From contig NZ_JAKVRD010000001.1 of assembly GCF_022814865.1 (NCBI RefSeq), positions 186,001 to 250,000 on the forward strand: 64,000 nt of DNA. Reading direction: 5' to 3'. How positions within the stretch are numbered: position 1 is the stretch's first letter; each line of letters begins with the position of its first letter. The notes beneath the pieces are model-generated. The model was not told where the DNA came from. It saw nothing but the letters and a program-made list of their open reading frames with translations, and ran no database searches. Source of the stretch: Shimia aestuarii. GTDB lineage: Bacteria > Pseudomonadota > Alphaproteobacteria > Rhodobacterales > Rhodobacteraceae. A program made the position numbers and the translations under genes. Of this stretch, positions 34,392-43,782 are shown one piece after another.

Positions 34392-35039
34392 AACCTCGAG
34401 AAAGGCTCCCATCTCCGGGTCATAAGCCTCAAGACCGCCTTCCGCGATATTGTGCCAAAGCCCGTGCAGTGTCAGGTCGCCGCTCGCCACGCGGTCTTGC
34501 ACAAAGGGAAAGCTCATCAGGTTCTCAAGCGATACAAGCACCGCTTCCTTCTCAAAGGCCCGCGACTTCTCGGCTTGGTCCTTGATCCCGGCGACCTTCT
34601 CATAGCTCGGGCGCAGCGTGTCCATCCACCGCCCGACAAAGCTCTCCTTGGCTTCAAGCGCCGGGGCATTGCCCTCGCACATATCGATGCAGCCCTGCAC
34701 CCCGCCGCATTTCGAATGGCCAAGCACGATCAGATGCGCCACCTGAAGTGCCGTCACCGCGTATTCGATCGCCGCCGAGGTCCCGTGGCGATTGCCATCC
34801 GGCTCATAGGGCGGCACGAGATTGGCGATGTTGCGGTGGATAAAGAACTCTCCCTGATCCGCTCCGAAGATCGACGTGACATGGACCCGGCTATCGCAAC
34901 AGGAGATGATCATCGCCCGCGGGTGTTGCCCGAGGATTCCGAGGTGGCGGTACCACGACTTGTTGTCGGAATAAGTCGTCGCTTTCCAACCCTGATAGCG
35001 TTGCACAAGGTAAGACGGCAAAGGCTTTGCGTGTTTCAT
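34389..35039 (-). CDS. Beta-class carbonic anhydrase
   Basis: A 216-aa zinc enzyme interconverting CO2 and bicarbonate. Zinc ligands are visible in CCDSRV (Cys and Asp) and in HSKCGG (His and Cys, near 105), the standard beta-class set. Cytoplasmic; it probably supplies bicarbonate to carboxylases. AGGAGATCAG lies before the start on the minus strand, and GCGCAA-T-TTGCGC (35078-35090) is a palindrome in its upstream region. Confidence 0.93.
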   Translation of the reverse strand: MKHAKPLPSYLVQRYQGWKATTYSDNKSWYRHLGILGQHPRAMIISCCDSRVHVTSIFGADQGEFFIHRNIANLVPPYEPDGNRHGTSAAIEYAVTALQVAHLIVLGHSKCGGVQGCIDMCEGNAPALEAKESFVGRWMDTLRPSYEKVAGIKDQAEKSRAFEKEAVLVSLENLMSFPFVQDRVASGDLTLHGLWHNIAEGGLEAYDPEMGAFLEV

Positions 35040-35187
35040 CTGATCTCCTGTAAATCTCAGCGTTCGAATGGAAATAAGCGCAATTTGCGCAGATTTCGAG
35101 AGAAAAACGCGTTTCAGGGAAACCTTTTGGGAAGGGTTTGCCCCGCATCCTGCGATTTGCCGTGGGGGCTGATTGTGGGTGAGAGAA

Positions 35188-35565
35188 ATGCACGTATCCG
35201 TTCTGAAAATGCGGGAACCGGTCTATGTCAATCATGACCGGGTCCATCAACTGAATCGCCAGTTGGGAGAAGAGACAACGCGCTCGATCCTGACCCGCGC
35301 AATTGAGGAGGCGGCGGTACGCCTCGAACACATTGCGCGCACGCATGCCAGCGCCGCTCTGGATGAGATGACGCGCTGCACCCGATCGCTCATCGGCATC
35401 AGCGACCAGATCGGCCTCGATACCCTGACGATGGTGGCCGACGATGTACTGGCCTGTCTCGAATCGTGCGACACCGTGGCCACCGCGGCAACCACCGCGC
35501 GCCTCTTGCGGATCGGCGAAGGCTCCTTGCGCGAAATCTGCGATCTTCAGGGCCTGCCACGCTGA
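35188..35565 (+). CDS. Hypothetical helical protein
   Basis: A 125-aa protein, almost entirely helical (ETTRSILTRAIEEAAVRLEHIARTHAS and LDTLTMVADDVLACLESCD regions). The size and helix pattern recall a histidine phosphotransfer bundle, but no HxxKG-type motif is present, so that role is not supported. The ATG at 35188 follows GGTGAGAGAA. It precedes the M17 aminopeptidase gene by 78 bases. Confidence 0.65.
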   Translation: MHVSVLKMREPVYVNHDRVHQLNRQLGEETTRSILTRAIEEAAVRLEHIARTHASAALDEMTRCTRSLIGISDQIGLDTLTMVADDVLACLESCDTVATAATTARLLRIGEGSLREICDLQGLPR

Positions 35566-35643
35566 GCGACGCGCCTTCCCGCTTGCAGGTCCGCCCCGGC
35601 GCGCTAGGCTACGGGCAAACAGGATCGACGCGAAAGGCCTATC

Positions 35644-37026
35644 ATGCCCCTGAGTTTTGCCCCCGACAGTGAGGACGCCCTGCCTCTGCACCTCGTTGAT
35701 AGCGACGGCTATGACGGCTGGTGCGCGGCACAAACCCCGGCTCATCAAGCCTGGCTCGCGGCGGGTGATTTCAAACCGGGCATAGGCAAATCCGCACTCC
35801 TGCCCGGCCCGGATGGCGCCCCGGTGATGGCCGTGGCCGGATTTGGCGATGCGCGGGCGCGCGCGCGTGGCCGCTTCCCGCTTGCTGCGGCTGCCGCCTC
35901 CTTGCCCAAAGGCACCTATCGACTTGCCACGCCGCTCCCGGCTGGCGATCTCGAGACCGAAGCGCTGGGTTGGCTTCTGACGGGCTATCGCTTTGACCGT
36001 TACACCTCGCAACCCGGCGACGGCGCCGCGTTGGTCTGCCCCGAAGGCCTCGACGCCGTCCGGATCGAGGCCATCGCCAATGCCGAGGCGCTGACCCGCG
36101 ACCTCATCAACACACCCGCCTCCGACATGGGCCCCGATGCGCTCGAGGCGGCCTGCCGTGACCTCGCCACGGCCTTTGACGCGACACTCACGGTGACAAC
36201 AGGCGACGCGCTTCTGGCCAACAACCTGCCGATGATCCATGCCGTCGGTCGCGCCGCCACGGCTGCGCCGCGCCTGATCGACATGCGCTGGGGCACATCC
36301 GGCCCGCAACTGACGCTTGTCGGCAAAGGGGTCTGTTTTGACACGGGCGGTCTCAACCTCAAGCCCGGCAATTCCATGGCGCTGATGAAAAAGGACATGG
36401 GCGGCGCGGCCACGGTGCTTGGTCTTGCGCGCATGATCATGGCCCTCAACCTGCCCCTGCGCCTCCGTGTCCTGATCCCGGCGGTCGAAAACGCCGTCTC
36501 CGGCAACGCCTTCCGCCCCGGTGACATCCTGACGTCGCGCAAGGGCCTGACCGTCGAGATCAACAATACCGACGCCGAAGGCCGCCTTGTCCTCGCCGAT
36601 GCCCTGACCTTGGCGGACGAGGACGACCCCGATCTCCTGCTCTCCATGGCGACGCTGACCGGCGCGGCGCGCGTCGCCGTCGGCCCGGACCTCTCGCCCT
36701 TCTATACCGATGACGACACCCTCGCCGCCGCCCTGTCCTCGGTTGCCTCCGAGGTCTCCGATCCGGTCTGGCGCATGCCCTTCTGGGAACCTTACGAAAA
36801 AATGATCGAACCCGGCATCGCCGATCTCGACAACGCGCCCTCCGGCGGGTTTGCTGGCTCGATCACCGCCGCGCTCTTTCTGCGCCGGTTCACCAGCAAC
36901 CCGCGCTATACCCATTTCGACATCTACGGCTGGAACCCGACCCCGGCGCCGGGCCGATCCAAAGGCGGCACGGGCATGGGCGCGCGCGCCCTTCTCGCCG
37001 CGCTGCCCGAGCTCTTGAACCTGTGA
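35644..37026 (+). CDS. M17 leucyl aminopeptidase family protein
   Basis: A 460-aa cytosolic metallopeptidase. The metal and catalytic set is clear: GKGVCFDTGGLNLKP (Lys, Asp), MKKDMGGAA (Asp) and NTDAEGRLVLADAL (Asp, Glu, Arg). It removes N-terminal residues from peptides. Its stop overlaps the GTG start of an NlpC/P60 peptidase, so the pair is coupled; shared peptide or murein-peptide recycling is inferred. Confidence 0.92.
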   Translation: MPLSFAPDSEDALPLHLVDSDGYDGWCAAQTPAHQAWLAAGDFKPGIGKSALLPGPDGAPVMAVAGFGDARARARGRFPLAAAAASLPKGTYRLATPLPAGDLETEALGWLLTGYRFDRYTSQPGDGAALVCPEGLDAVRIEAIANAEALTRDLINTPASDMGPDALEAACRDLATAFDATLTVTTGDALLANNLPMIHAVGRAATAAPRLIDMRWGTSGPQLTLVGKGVCFDTGGLNLKPGNSMALMKKDMGGAATVLGLARMIMALNLPLRLRVLIPAVENAVSGNAFRPGDILTSRKGLTVEINNTDAEGRLVLADALTLADEDDPDLLLSMATLTGAARVAVGPDLSPFYTDDDTLAAALSSVASEVSDPVWRMPFWEPYEKMIEPGIADLDNAPSGGFAGSITAALFLRRFTSNPRYTHFDIYGWNPTPAPGRSKGGTGMGARALLAALPELLNL

Positions 37027-37805
37027 GCGATCGTCGCCTGACACCGAACCCGGACTGGGCCACAGGCGAGACGCCGGCGCGCATCTGCCTGCCCGTGGTG
37101 GACCTTCTCGCGCGTCCCCACGGCCCCCGGGATCGCCAACTCCTCATGGGCGAGGCCGTCACGATCCTCGGACAACGCGAGGACACCGCCCATATCCGAA
37201 CCGAGAAGGATGGCTACCACGGCTTCGTCAATGCTGCCGCGCTCGGCCCTGAGAGCCCGCCAACGCACAAGATCTCGGCCCCCGCGAGCCATGCCTATGC
37301 CGCGCCGGACCTTAAATCCCCCAACCGCCTTTCGCTCAGCTTCGCAAGCCGCGTCGCCGTCATCGCCACCTCAGGCAGTTTCTGCGAAACGGAATACGGC
37401 CACATCCCGGCGCAACACCTGCGCCCCATCGACAGCCTCGAAACCGACCCCGCCGCGATCGCCGAGAGGTTCATCGGCACGCCTTACCTCTGGGGGGGCA
37501 ATTCCCGCTTCGGCATTGACTGCTCCGGCCTCGTTCAGACCGCCTTCCTCGCCTGTGGCCATCCCTGCCCCGGCGATAGCGATCTGCAGGCCGCAGATCT
37601 GGGTGAGGCGCTTCCTGACGGCACGCCCTATCTGCGCAACGACCTCCTCTTCTGGAAAGGCCATGTCGCTCTGGTGCTGACCCCGAAAACCCTGATCCAC
37701 GCCAACGCCCATGCCATGGCCGTAGCCGTTGAGGGCATCGACGCCGCGATTGCACGGATCGCGTCCCAAGGCGACGGCCCGGTCACCGCGCATAGACGCC
37801 TCTGA
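37023..37805 (+). CDS. SH3 plus NlpC/P60 cysteine peptidase
   Basis: A 260-aa protein with an N-terminal SH3-like part (VVDLLARPHGPRDRQLLMGE...) and an NlpC/P60 domain from about 145: catalytic Cys in DCSGLVQ, His in GHVALVL, and a later His in HANAH. No signal peptide is seen, so it probably acts in the cytoplasm like YkfC-type gamma-D-glutamyl-diamino acid peptidases that recycle murein peptides. The start is GTG, four bases inside the aminopeptidase gene. Confidence 0.88.
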   Translation: MSDRRLTPNPDWATGETPARICLPVVDLLARPHGPRDRQLLMGEAVTILGQREDTAHIRTEKDGYHGFVNAAALGPESPPTHKISAPASHAYAAPDLKSPNRLSLSFASRVAVIATSGSFCETEYGHIPAQHLRPIDSLETDPAAIAERFIGTPYLWGGNSRFGIDCSGLVQTAFLACGHPCPGDSDLQAADLGEALPDGTPYLRNDLLFWKGHVALVLTPKTLIHANAHAMAVAVEGIDAAIARIASQGDGPVTAHRRL

Positions 37806-37814
37806 GCGCCCGTC

Positions 37815-37848
37815 TCTTTCTCTTGCTGAAAATATCCCCGCCGGAGGC
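37815..37848. repeat. Dispersed repeat, shortened copy 3
   Basis: TCTTTCTCTTGCTGAAAATA then TCCCCGCCGGAGG. The head matches the AT-rich head of copies at 5625 and 30401, but the two hairpins are replaced by a short CCCCGCCGGAGG palindrome. It lies between convergent genes. Confidence 0.5.
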
Positions 37849-37890
37849 ATGAAATCTCCGAGGTCGCCCGCAAAGGCGGCTGAGGCTGTG

Positions 37891-38232
37891 CTAATCGACC
37901 GCGCGGATCAATTTCCGCTCGAGCACTCTGAGCACGGTCTTGAGATCATGTCCGCGTTTGAGGATCTGTCCATCCATGCCGATCACGGCGTACATCCCCT
38001 GTTTGGCGCGCAGCTTCGGACGTTTCTCGATCTGGTAGAGCGGATGCTCAGCCGTGCGGCGAAACACAGAAAAGACCGCGACATCGCGCAGGTTCGAAAT
38101 CCCGTAGTCGCGCCATTCCCCGGCCGCGACCATGCGCCCATAGAGCGACAGGATGACATTGAGCTCCGTGCGGTGAAAAGAGACCTGCGTCGGGGCGACT
38201 GCGGCAAATGGCGAGGTTGGGGGCGCGTTCAT
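37891..38232 (-). CDS. DUF2794 family protein
   Basis: A 113-aa alphaproteobacterial protein with the family core FHRTELNVILSLYGRMVAAG and AEHPLYQIEKRPKLRAKQGMY. Function unknown. The ATG at 38232 gives the family-length N-terminus MNAPPTSPFAAVAPTQV; longer starts lack conservation. It is transcribed alone, facing the NlpC/P60 gene. Confidence 0.85.
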   Translation of the reverse strand: MNAPPTSPFAAVAPTQVSFHRTELNVILSLYGRMVAAGEWRDYGISNLRDVAVFSVFRRTAEHPLYQIEKRPKLRAKQGMYAVIGMDGQILKRGHDLKTVLRVLERKLIRAVD

Positions 38233-39702
<1,470 letters not shown>

Positions 39703-39775
39703 GGCCCGAGACCATATACTCGACCGAACAGGGCGCGCTGATCTTGGCGCGCCCTTCTTTGTTGCAAGGACTTCC

Positions 39776-40489
39776 ATGCCCAACCGTGACCGCCCGCTTT
39801 ATGCCGTTCTGATCGACGCCGACAACATCCCCGCGAAATACGCCGGGCCGATCCTTAAGGAGATCACCTCCGTGGGCGAACCCGCCCTGCGCCGGGTCTA
39901 TGGCGACTGGTCCTCCGGCCAGCTTCGCGGCTGGGCGGAAACGGTGCGCGAACACGGGCTTGTCGCGCATCAGGAATCGGCCAACACCAAAGGCAAGAAC
40001 GCCTCGGACATCGGCCTCGTGATCGACGCCATGGACATCCTGCACACCGGGCGTTTCGACGGTTTCGTGCTGGTCTCCTCCGATAGCGACTTTACCGCGC
40101 TCGCCAACCGCATCCGCGAACAGGGGCTCGACGTGATCGGCATCGGCGAAGGCAAGACCCCGGAATCGCTGCGCAACGTCTGCAATCGCTTTATCCTGAT
40201 CGAGAATATCGTCGACGAACCCACGCCCGAGAAATCCGGCGCCCCCGCGAAATCCGGCAAACGTCCGGTGACCGAGGCGATCCCGCTCATCCTCTCTGCG
40301 ATGGAGAAGATCGAACAGGACGATGAATGGTATGCGCTCGGCCCCCTTGGCCAATATATCACCGCCGAACATTCCGATTTCGACACCCGTTCCTACGGGC
40401 ACAAGAAACTCTCGGACCTCGTGAAAAGCCTCAAGCGCTTCGAGACCCGCAAGACCGGCAATCAACTCATGGTGCGGCGCGTCGACTGA
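39776..40489 (+). CDS. NYN-domain ribonuclease-like protein with C-terminal LOTUS/OST-HTH domain
   Basis: A 237-aa LabA/DUF88-type protein. The N-terminal NYN (PIN-like) domain has the acidic positions in VLIDADNIP, KNASDIGLVIDAMD and SSDSDFTALA expected for a metal-dependent RNase. The C-terminal 70 residues (AIPLILSAMEKIEQDDEWYALGPLGQYI onward) resemble an OST-HTH/LOTUS RNA-binding domain. RNA substrate unknown. The 3' end overlaps the convergent SDR gene by 23 bases. Confidence 0.85.
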   Translation: MPNRDRPLYAVLIDADNIPAKYAGPILKEITSVGEPALRRVYGDWSSGQLRGWAETVREHGLVAHQESANTKGKNASDIGLVIDAMDILHTGRFDGFVLVSSDSDFTALANRIREQGLDVIGIGEGKTPESLRNVCNRFILIENIVDEPTPEKSGAPAKSGKRPVTEAIPLILSAMEKIEQDDEWYALGPLGQYITAEHSDFDTRSYGHKKLSDLVKSLKRFETRKTGNQLMVRRVD

Positions 40490-41108
40490 TCGGGCCCGAA
40501 ACCCCAACAACGTCATGCCCGGCCCATCCGCGGCAAACGCTATCGACAAGGAAATGCGCAAGCGCCTTACGCGTAACCGACCGCCCCTTTTCGGGCAGCG
40601 CGTCGTGTTTCGCGCGATAAACCGATGTCTCCGCATCCGTCAGGAACCCACAGCGCGCCACCACCACGTCAAGGCCTGTGGAAAACAGCGTCCGCTCCAT
40701 CTTGCGCGCCGCGAGAACAACCGGCCACGCGATGAGACCAAGAATCCGGTCCGCCAATCCGCGCGCCGGGAAAAGAAGGGCGGTCGAGGTCACAGCCACC
40801 TTCCTGACCCCGGCGTCCCATGCCGCCTCTGCAATCGCCTCTGCCGAGTCTGGATAGACCGACGCCGCCTTGCGTGTCGGGCTGCGTCCCCCAAGGGTCG
40901 AGATCACCGCGTCCTGCCCGTGCAGGACTTTCCGCAGGAACCGCGCATCGCACGGGTCTCCGATCACGACGCTAAGCCTCGGGTCCGTCTCTCGCGGCCA
41001 TTTGGCGACGGAGCGCACGACCGCCGTCACTTCTGCTCCCTCGTCCAACGCCCGCCGCAAGACAAGACGCCCCGTGCGCCCATTGGCGCCAAGAATGACA
41101 AGCTTCAT
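40467..41108 (-). CDS. NAD(P)-binding atypical SDR
   Basis: A 213-aa Rossmann protein starting MKLVILGANGRTGRLVLRRAL; GANGRTG is the dinucleotide loop of the NmrA/atypical SDR group (flavin-reductase or NAD(P)H-sensor like). The start at 41108 is placed at this N-terminus; a longer frame lacks conservation. It diverges from a LysR gene, a common sign of regulation by that LysR. Confidence 0.8.
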   Translation of the reverse strand: MKLVILGANGRTGRLVLRRALDEGAEVTAVVRSVAKWPRETDPRLSVVIGDPCDARFLRKVLHGQDAVISTLGGRSPTRKAASVYPDSAEAIAEAAWDAGVRKVAVTSTALLFPARGLADRILGLIAWPVVLAARKMERTLFSTGLDVVVARCGFLTDAETSVYRAKHDALPEKGRSVTRKALAHFLVDSVCRGWAGHDVVGVSGPISRRAAP

Positions 41109-41185
41109 ATCTGTTCCGATCTTTTCTCTGGTGGCGGGTCCGGCCCATGCTCCGGCCCCGCGCCGCATTGCTCTTTCAAGCGAAA

Positions 41186-41225
41186 CCGTAATACATACGG
41201 ATTTCGACAGTAAATTTCGAAAATC
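41186..41225. promoter_or_regulatory. Candidate LysR binding region
   Basis: CCGTA-ATACA-TACGG (41186-41200) is a perfect palindrome, followed by ATTTCGA twice at a 13-bp period (41201 and 41214). The region is AT-rich and lies in the 155-bp divergent spacer. LysR regulators usually bind such sites between themselves and their target. Confidence 0.35.
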
Positions 41226-41263
41226 TGTTGCCTAGCATACGCAAATAGAAGACTGAGACCGTG

Positions 41264-42130
41264 ATGTCCTTCGACTGGAACCATGCCCGCACCTTCCTTG
41301 CCGCAGCCGATGCGGGTTCGCTCTCTGCCGCCGCGCGCCTCCTAAACCAGACGCAGCCCACCGTGAGCCGCCAGATTGCCGCCCTTGAGACAGCGCTCGG
41401 CGTGACGCTGTTTGAACGCACCGGCCGCTCTGTCCATCTCACGCAGGCCGGGATTGAACTTGTCGAGCATGTCCGCGCGATGCAGGCCGGTGCCAACCTC
41501 GTGTCGCTCTCCGCCTCCGGAAAATCGCAATCCATCGAAGGACAGGTCCGCATCACGGCCTCTGACATGGTCGCGGCGCATCTCTTGCCGCCGGTCCTCA
41601 AATCGCTCCGCCGTGCCGCTCCACAGCTCGAGATCGACGTGATCGCCGACAACGGCGTCAAGGATCTTGTCCAGCGCGAAGCCGATATCGCAATCCGCCA
41701 TGCGCGCCCCGAACAACCAGGCCTCGTGACGCGGCGCCTGCGGGACGAAATGCTCCGCTTCTATGCAAGCGAGTCTTATCTCAAAGCCCATGGTGACCCA
41801 CGCCCCGACGCCCTCGCCCATCACCAGTTCCTGAGCTTTGTCGATGCCGACCGCATGCTCGGCTATCTCTGCCCGCTCGGGCTTGATCTCACCCGCGCGA
41901 ACTTCCGCATCACAGCGTCAACGCAACTCGCCGCATGGGAACTGGCGCGCAGTGGGCTTGGCATGATGATCATGCACGAAAGCGTCGCCAAAGCATGCCC
42001 GGACATGCGCCCGGTCCTGACGGAGATCGAGCCGTTTACCATCCCTGTCTGGCTCGTGGCGCATCGCGAATTGAAGACAAGCCGCCGTATTCGCATGACC
42101 TTTGACCTCCTCGCTGACGCCCTCTCCTAA
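41264..42130 (+). CDS. LysR-family transcriptional regulator
   Basis: A 288-aa LysR protein. The helix-turn-helix is near 18-37 (GSLSAAARLLNQTQPTVSRQI) and the rest is a periplasmic-binding-protein-like effector domain. The ATG at 41264 is preferred over the adjacent GTG at 41261. The divergent SDR gene is its probable target; the ligand is unknown. Confidence 0.9.
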   Translation: MSFDWNHARTFLAAADAGSLSAAARLLNQTQPTVSRQIAALETALGVTLFERTGRSVHLTQAGIELVEHVRAMQAGANLVSLSASGKSQSIEGQVRITASDMVAAHLLPPVLKSLRRAAPQLEIDVIADNGVKDLVQREADIAIRHARPEQPGLVTRRLRDEMLRFYASESYLKAHGDPRPDALAHHQFLSFVDADRMLGYLCPLGLDLTRANFRITASTQLAAWELARSGLGMMIMHESVAKACPDMRPVLTEIEPFTIPVWLVAHRELKTSRRIRMTFDLLADALS

Positions 42131-42248
42131 CGGGTTCGACCCCCCCGAAACCCATCCGGAGCCCGCCAGATATCCGCTCATCGCAGGGAATCCGTGACCG
42201 AAGCGCCAAAATGACCTATGGTAAACTTAGAAAAAAAAGGGGGATTCG

Positions 42249-42989
42249 ATGAAAACGCTAAAGATGCGCGCGCTCGCCACGGCCTGCGCCTTAGTCACCG
42301 CCGCCAATGGCGGCATGGTCTCGGCGGACGGCTATACCGTCGCAACGCCGGACCCTGCCCCGACTGCCTCGATACCCGATGTGAACTGGACCGGCTTCTA
42401 CGGCGGCCTGTTTGTCGGCCATGGCAACGGCGATTCCAACCACTGTGACCAGAGTGCCCCCGGGAATTGCTCCGTCCCGCCGACCGTCGCGAACCAAGTC
42501 AGCACCGACCCAAGCGGCGCTGTCTTCGGGATCATGGCTGGCTATAACTACCAGATGGCCAACGACATCGTTCTCGGCATCGAATTCGACTACGCCAAGA
42601 GCAATATGGACGCAACATCGCCCAGTTTCGGCCTATTCAACTGCGTCACGAACTGCACGACGGATATCGAGAACATGGCGACGCTCCGGGTCCGCGCAGG
42701 CTATGCCGTTGACAATCTCCTGCCCTACGTCACCGCTGGTATCGCAAGCACCGAATACACCGCGACGATCAATGGCACCGGCTCATCGAACCGCGTGACA
42801 AGCGCGGTCTACGGCGTCGGTCTCGAATACATGCTGAACGAAAAATGGACCGTGCGCGGCGAATTCCTGCAAGTGCATGATCCGGGCTTGATCGACTATG
42901 ACGTGGTCAACTCTTGCTTGGCGCCCGGCTGTGCGATCGTGGATAACACCTACCGCATGTTCCGTTTCGGCGCGACCTACCGGTTCTAA
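42249..42989 (+). CDS. Outer-membrane beta-barrel protein
   Basis: A 246-aa protein of the small Omp31/OmpA-barrel class. A signal peptide ends near NGGMVSA, followed by the family hallmark NWTGFYGGLFVGHG and alternating strands ending in MFRFGATYRF, with the C-terminal Phe needed for barrel assembly. Four Cys lie in two short loops (CDQSAPGNC, CVTNC). GGGGG before the ATG is the ribosome site. Role unknown, possibly structural or porin-like. Confidence 0.85.
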   Translation: MKTLKMRALATACALVTAANGGMVSADGYTVATPDPAPTASIPDVNWTGFYGGLFVGHGNGDSNHCDQSAPGNCSVPPTVANQVSTDPSGAVFGIMAGYNYQMANDIVLGIEFDYAKSNMDATSPSFGLFNCVTNCTTDIENMATLRVRAGYAVDNLLPYVTAGIASTEYTATINGTGSSNRVTSAVYGVGLEYMLNEKWTVRGEFLQVHDPGLIDYDVVNSCLAPGCAIVDNTYRMFRFGATYRF

Positions 42990-43001
42990 GACCACATCGG
43001 G

Positions 43002-43020
43002 GGCGGGCCGCACACCCGCC
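43002..43020. terminator. Stem-loop between convergent genes
   Basis: GGCGGG, loop CCGCACA, CCCGCC just behind the outer-membrane protein stop and just before the tetR stop on the other strand. No T-run on the plus strand. Confidence 0.45.
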
Positions 43021-43022
43021 TC

Positions 43023-43646
43023 TCACCGTTCCGCGCCGTAGCGCGCCATGAACATCTCGACCGCGCCCGTCAGGACGCGCTCTATCTCCGCTTCGCCGAA
43101 ATCCTCGTCCATACCAAAAACGAGACGCGGGAAAAGATCGGCCTTGCAAAGCTCCGGGAACTGGCTCGCAGCAAGGTCGAAATCCTCGATCCGCACTTCC
43201 CCGCGCGCCGCCGCCTCCTTGAGATAGCATTTCAACCCTTCATGCAGAAACGCAGGCCCGGTCTCATAGAACTTGCGGCCCAGCTCTGGAAAACGATCCG
43301 ATTCCGCGACCGCGATGCGAAAGACCCGCCGTCCGAACTCGGTCAACATAAAGCTCATCATGCCGCGTCCGACCTGCGGCAACACGGTCTCGGGCGGGGC
43401 GTTAAAGTCAAGGCAGGAGGCCATGCGCTCTGCCTGCCCCGCCATCTCGAGCCGCGCCATCTCCATGAAAAGCGCTGATTTATCAGGGAAGTAGCTATAG
43501 AGAGTCGCCTTGGAAACCGACGCCGCGCGTGCGATATCATCGACGCTCGCGCCTTCGAAACCGTCGCGCAGGAAAACATCCCGCGCCCCATCCAGAACCT
43601 GATCGAATTTGCGCCCTTTGCGGATTTCGGGCTTTTGCACGGTCAT
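43023..43646 (-). CDS. TetR-family transcriptional regulator
   Basis: A 207-aa TetR repressor. The helix-turn-helix is near 25-55 (FEGASVDDIARAASVSKATLYSYF), followed by a TetR_C-type domain. It diverges from mbfA, and a 19-bp palindrome just upstream of its start is a likely autoregulatory operator. Its ligand is unknown; control of mbfA is possible but the Irr-type box nearer mbfA argues for iron control there. Confidence 0.88.
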   Translation of the reverse strand: MTVQKPEIRKGRKFDQVLDGARDVFLRDGFEGASVDDIARAASVSKATLYSYFPDKSALFMEMARLEMAGQAERMASCLDFNAPPETVLPQVGRGMMSFMLTEFGRRVFRIAVAESDRFPELGRKFYETGPAFLHEGLKCYLKEAAARGEVRIEDFDLAASQFPELCKADLFPRLVFGMDEDFGEAEIERVLTGAVEMFMARYGAER

Positions 43647-43691
43647 CGCGTCCCCCCTTGCACGTGGCTCTGCGCGCCAGACTTCGAATAT

Positions 43692-43710
43692 AAACTGTTC
43701 GGTTCAGTTT
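43692..43710. promoter_or_regulatory. Candidate TetR operator
   Basis: AAACTG-N7-CAGTTT is a perfect inverted repeat of 19 bp, 46 bases upstream of the tetR start and 73 bases before mbfA. Size and symmetry fit a TetR site. Confidence 0.5.
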
Positions 43711-43750
43711 CGACAAGAACCCCCCTTGCATTCCCGCTCTGCATTCGTAT

Positions 43751-43767
43751 TTTAGAATCGTTCTAAA
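43751..43767. promoter_or_regulatory. Irr box (iron control element)
   Basis: TTTAGAA-TCG-TTCTAAA is a perfect inverted repeat matching the Irr-box consensus TTTAGAA-N3-TTCTAAA known from alphaproteobacteria. It lies 16 bases before mbfA, whose homologues in rhizobia and Agrobacterium are Irr targets. Irr should repress mbfA when iron is low. Confidence 0.85.
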
Positions 43768-43782
43768 CTGACGGATTCCGAT

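Noticed and set aside
35078..35090. GCGCAA-T-TTGCGC palindrome upstream of the carbonic anhydrase as a regulator site
   Set aside because: It is short and GC-rich; no adjacent regulator or second copy supports it, so it is mentioned only in the gene entry.
34891..37044. Open frame of 717 codons opposite the M17 aminopeptidase
   Set aside because: The plus strand carries intact M17 catalytic motifs; the minus translation has no recognisable domain.
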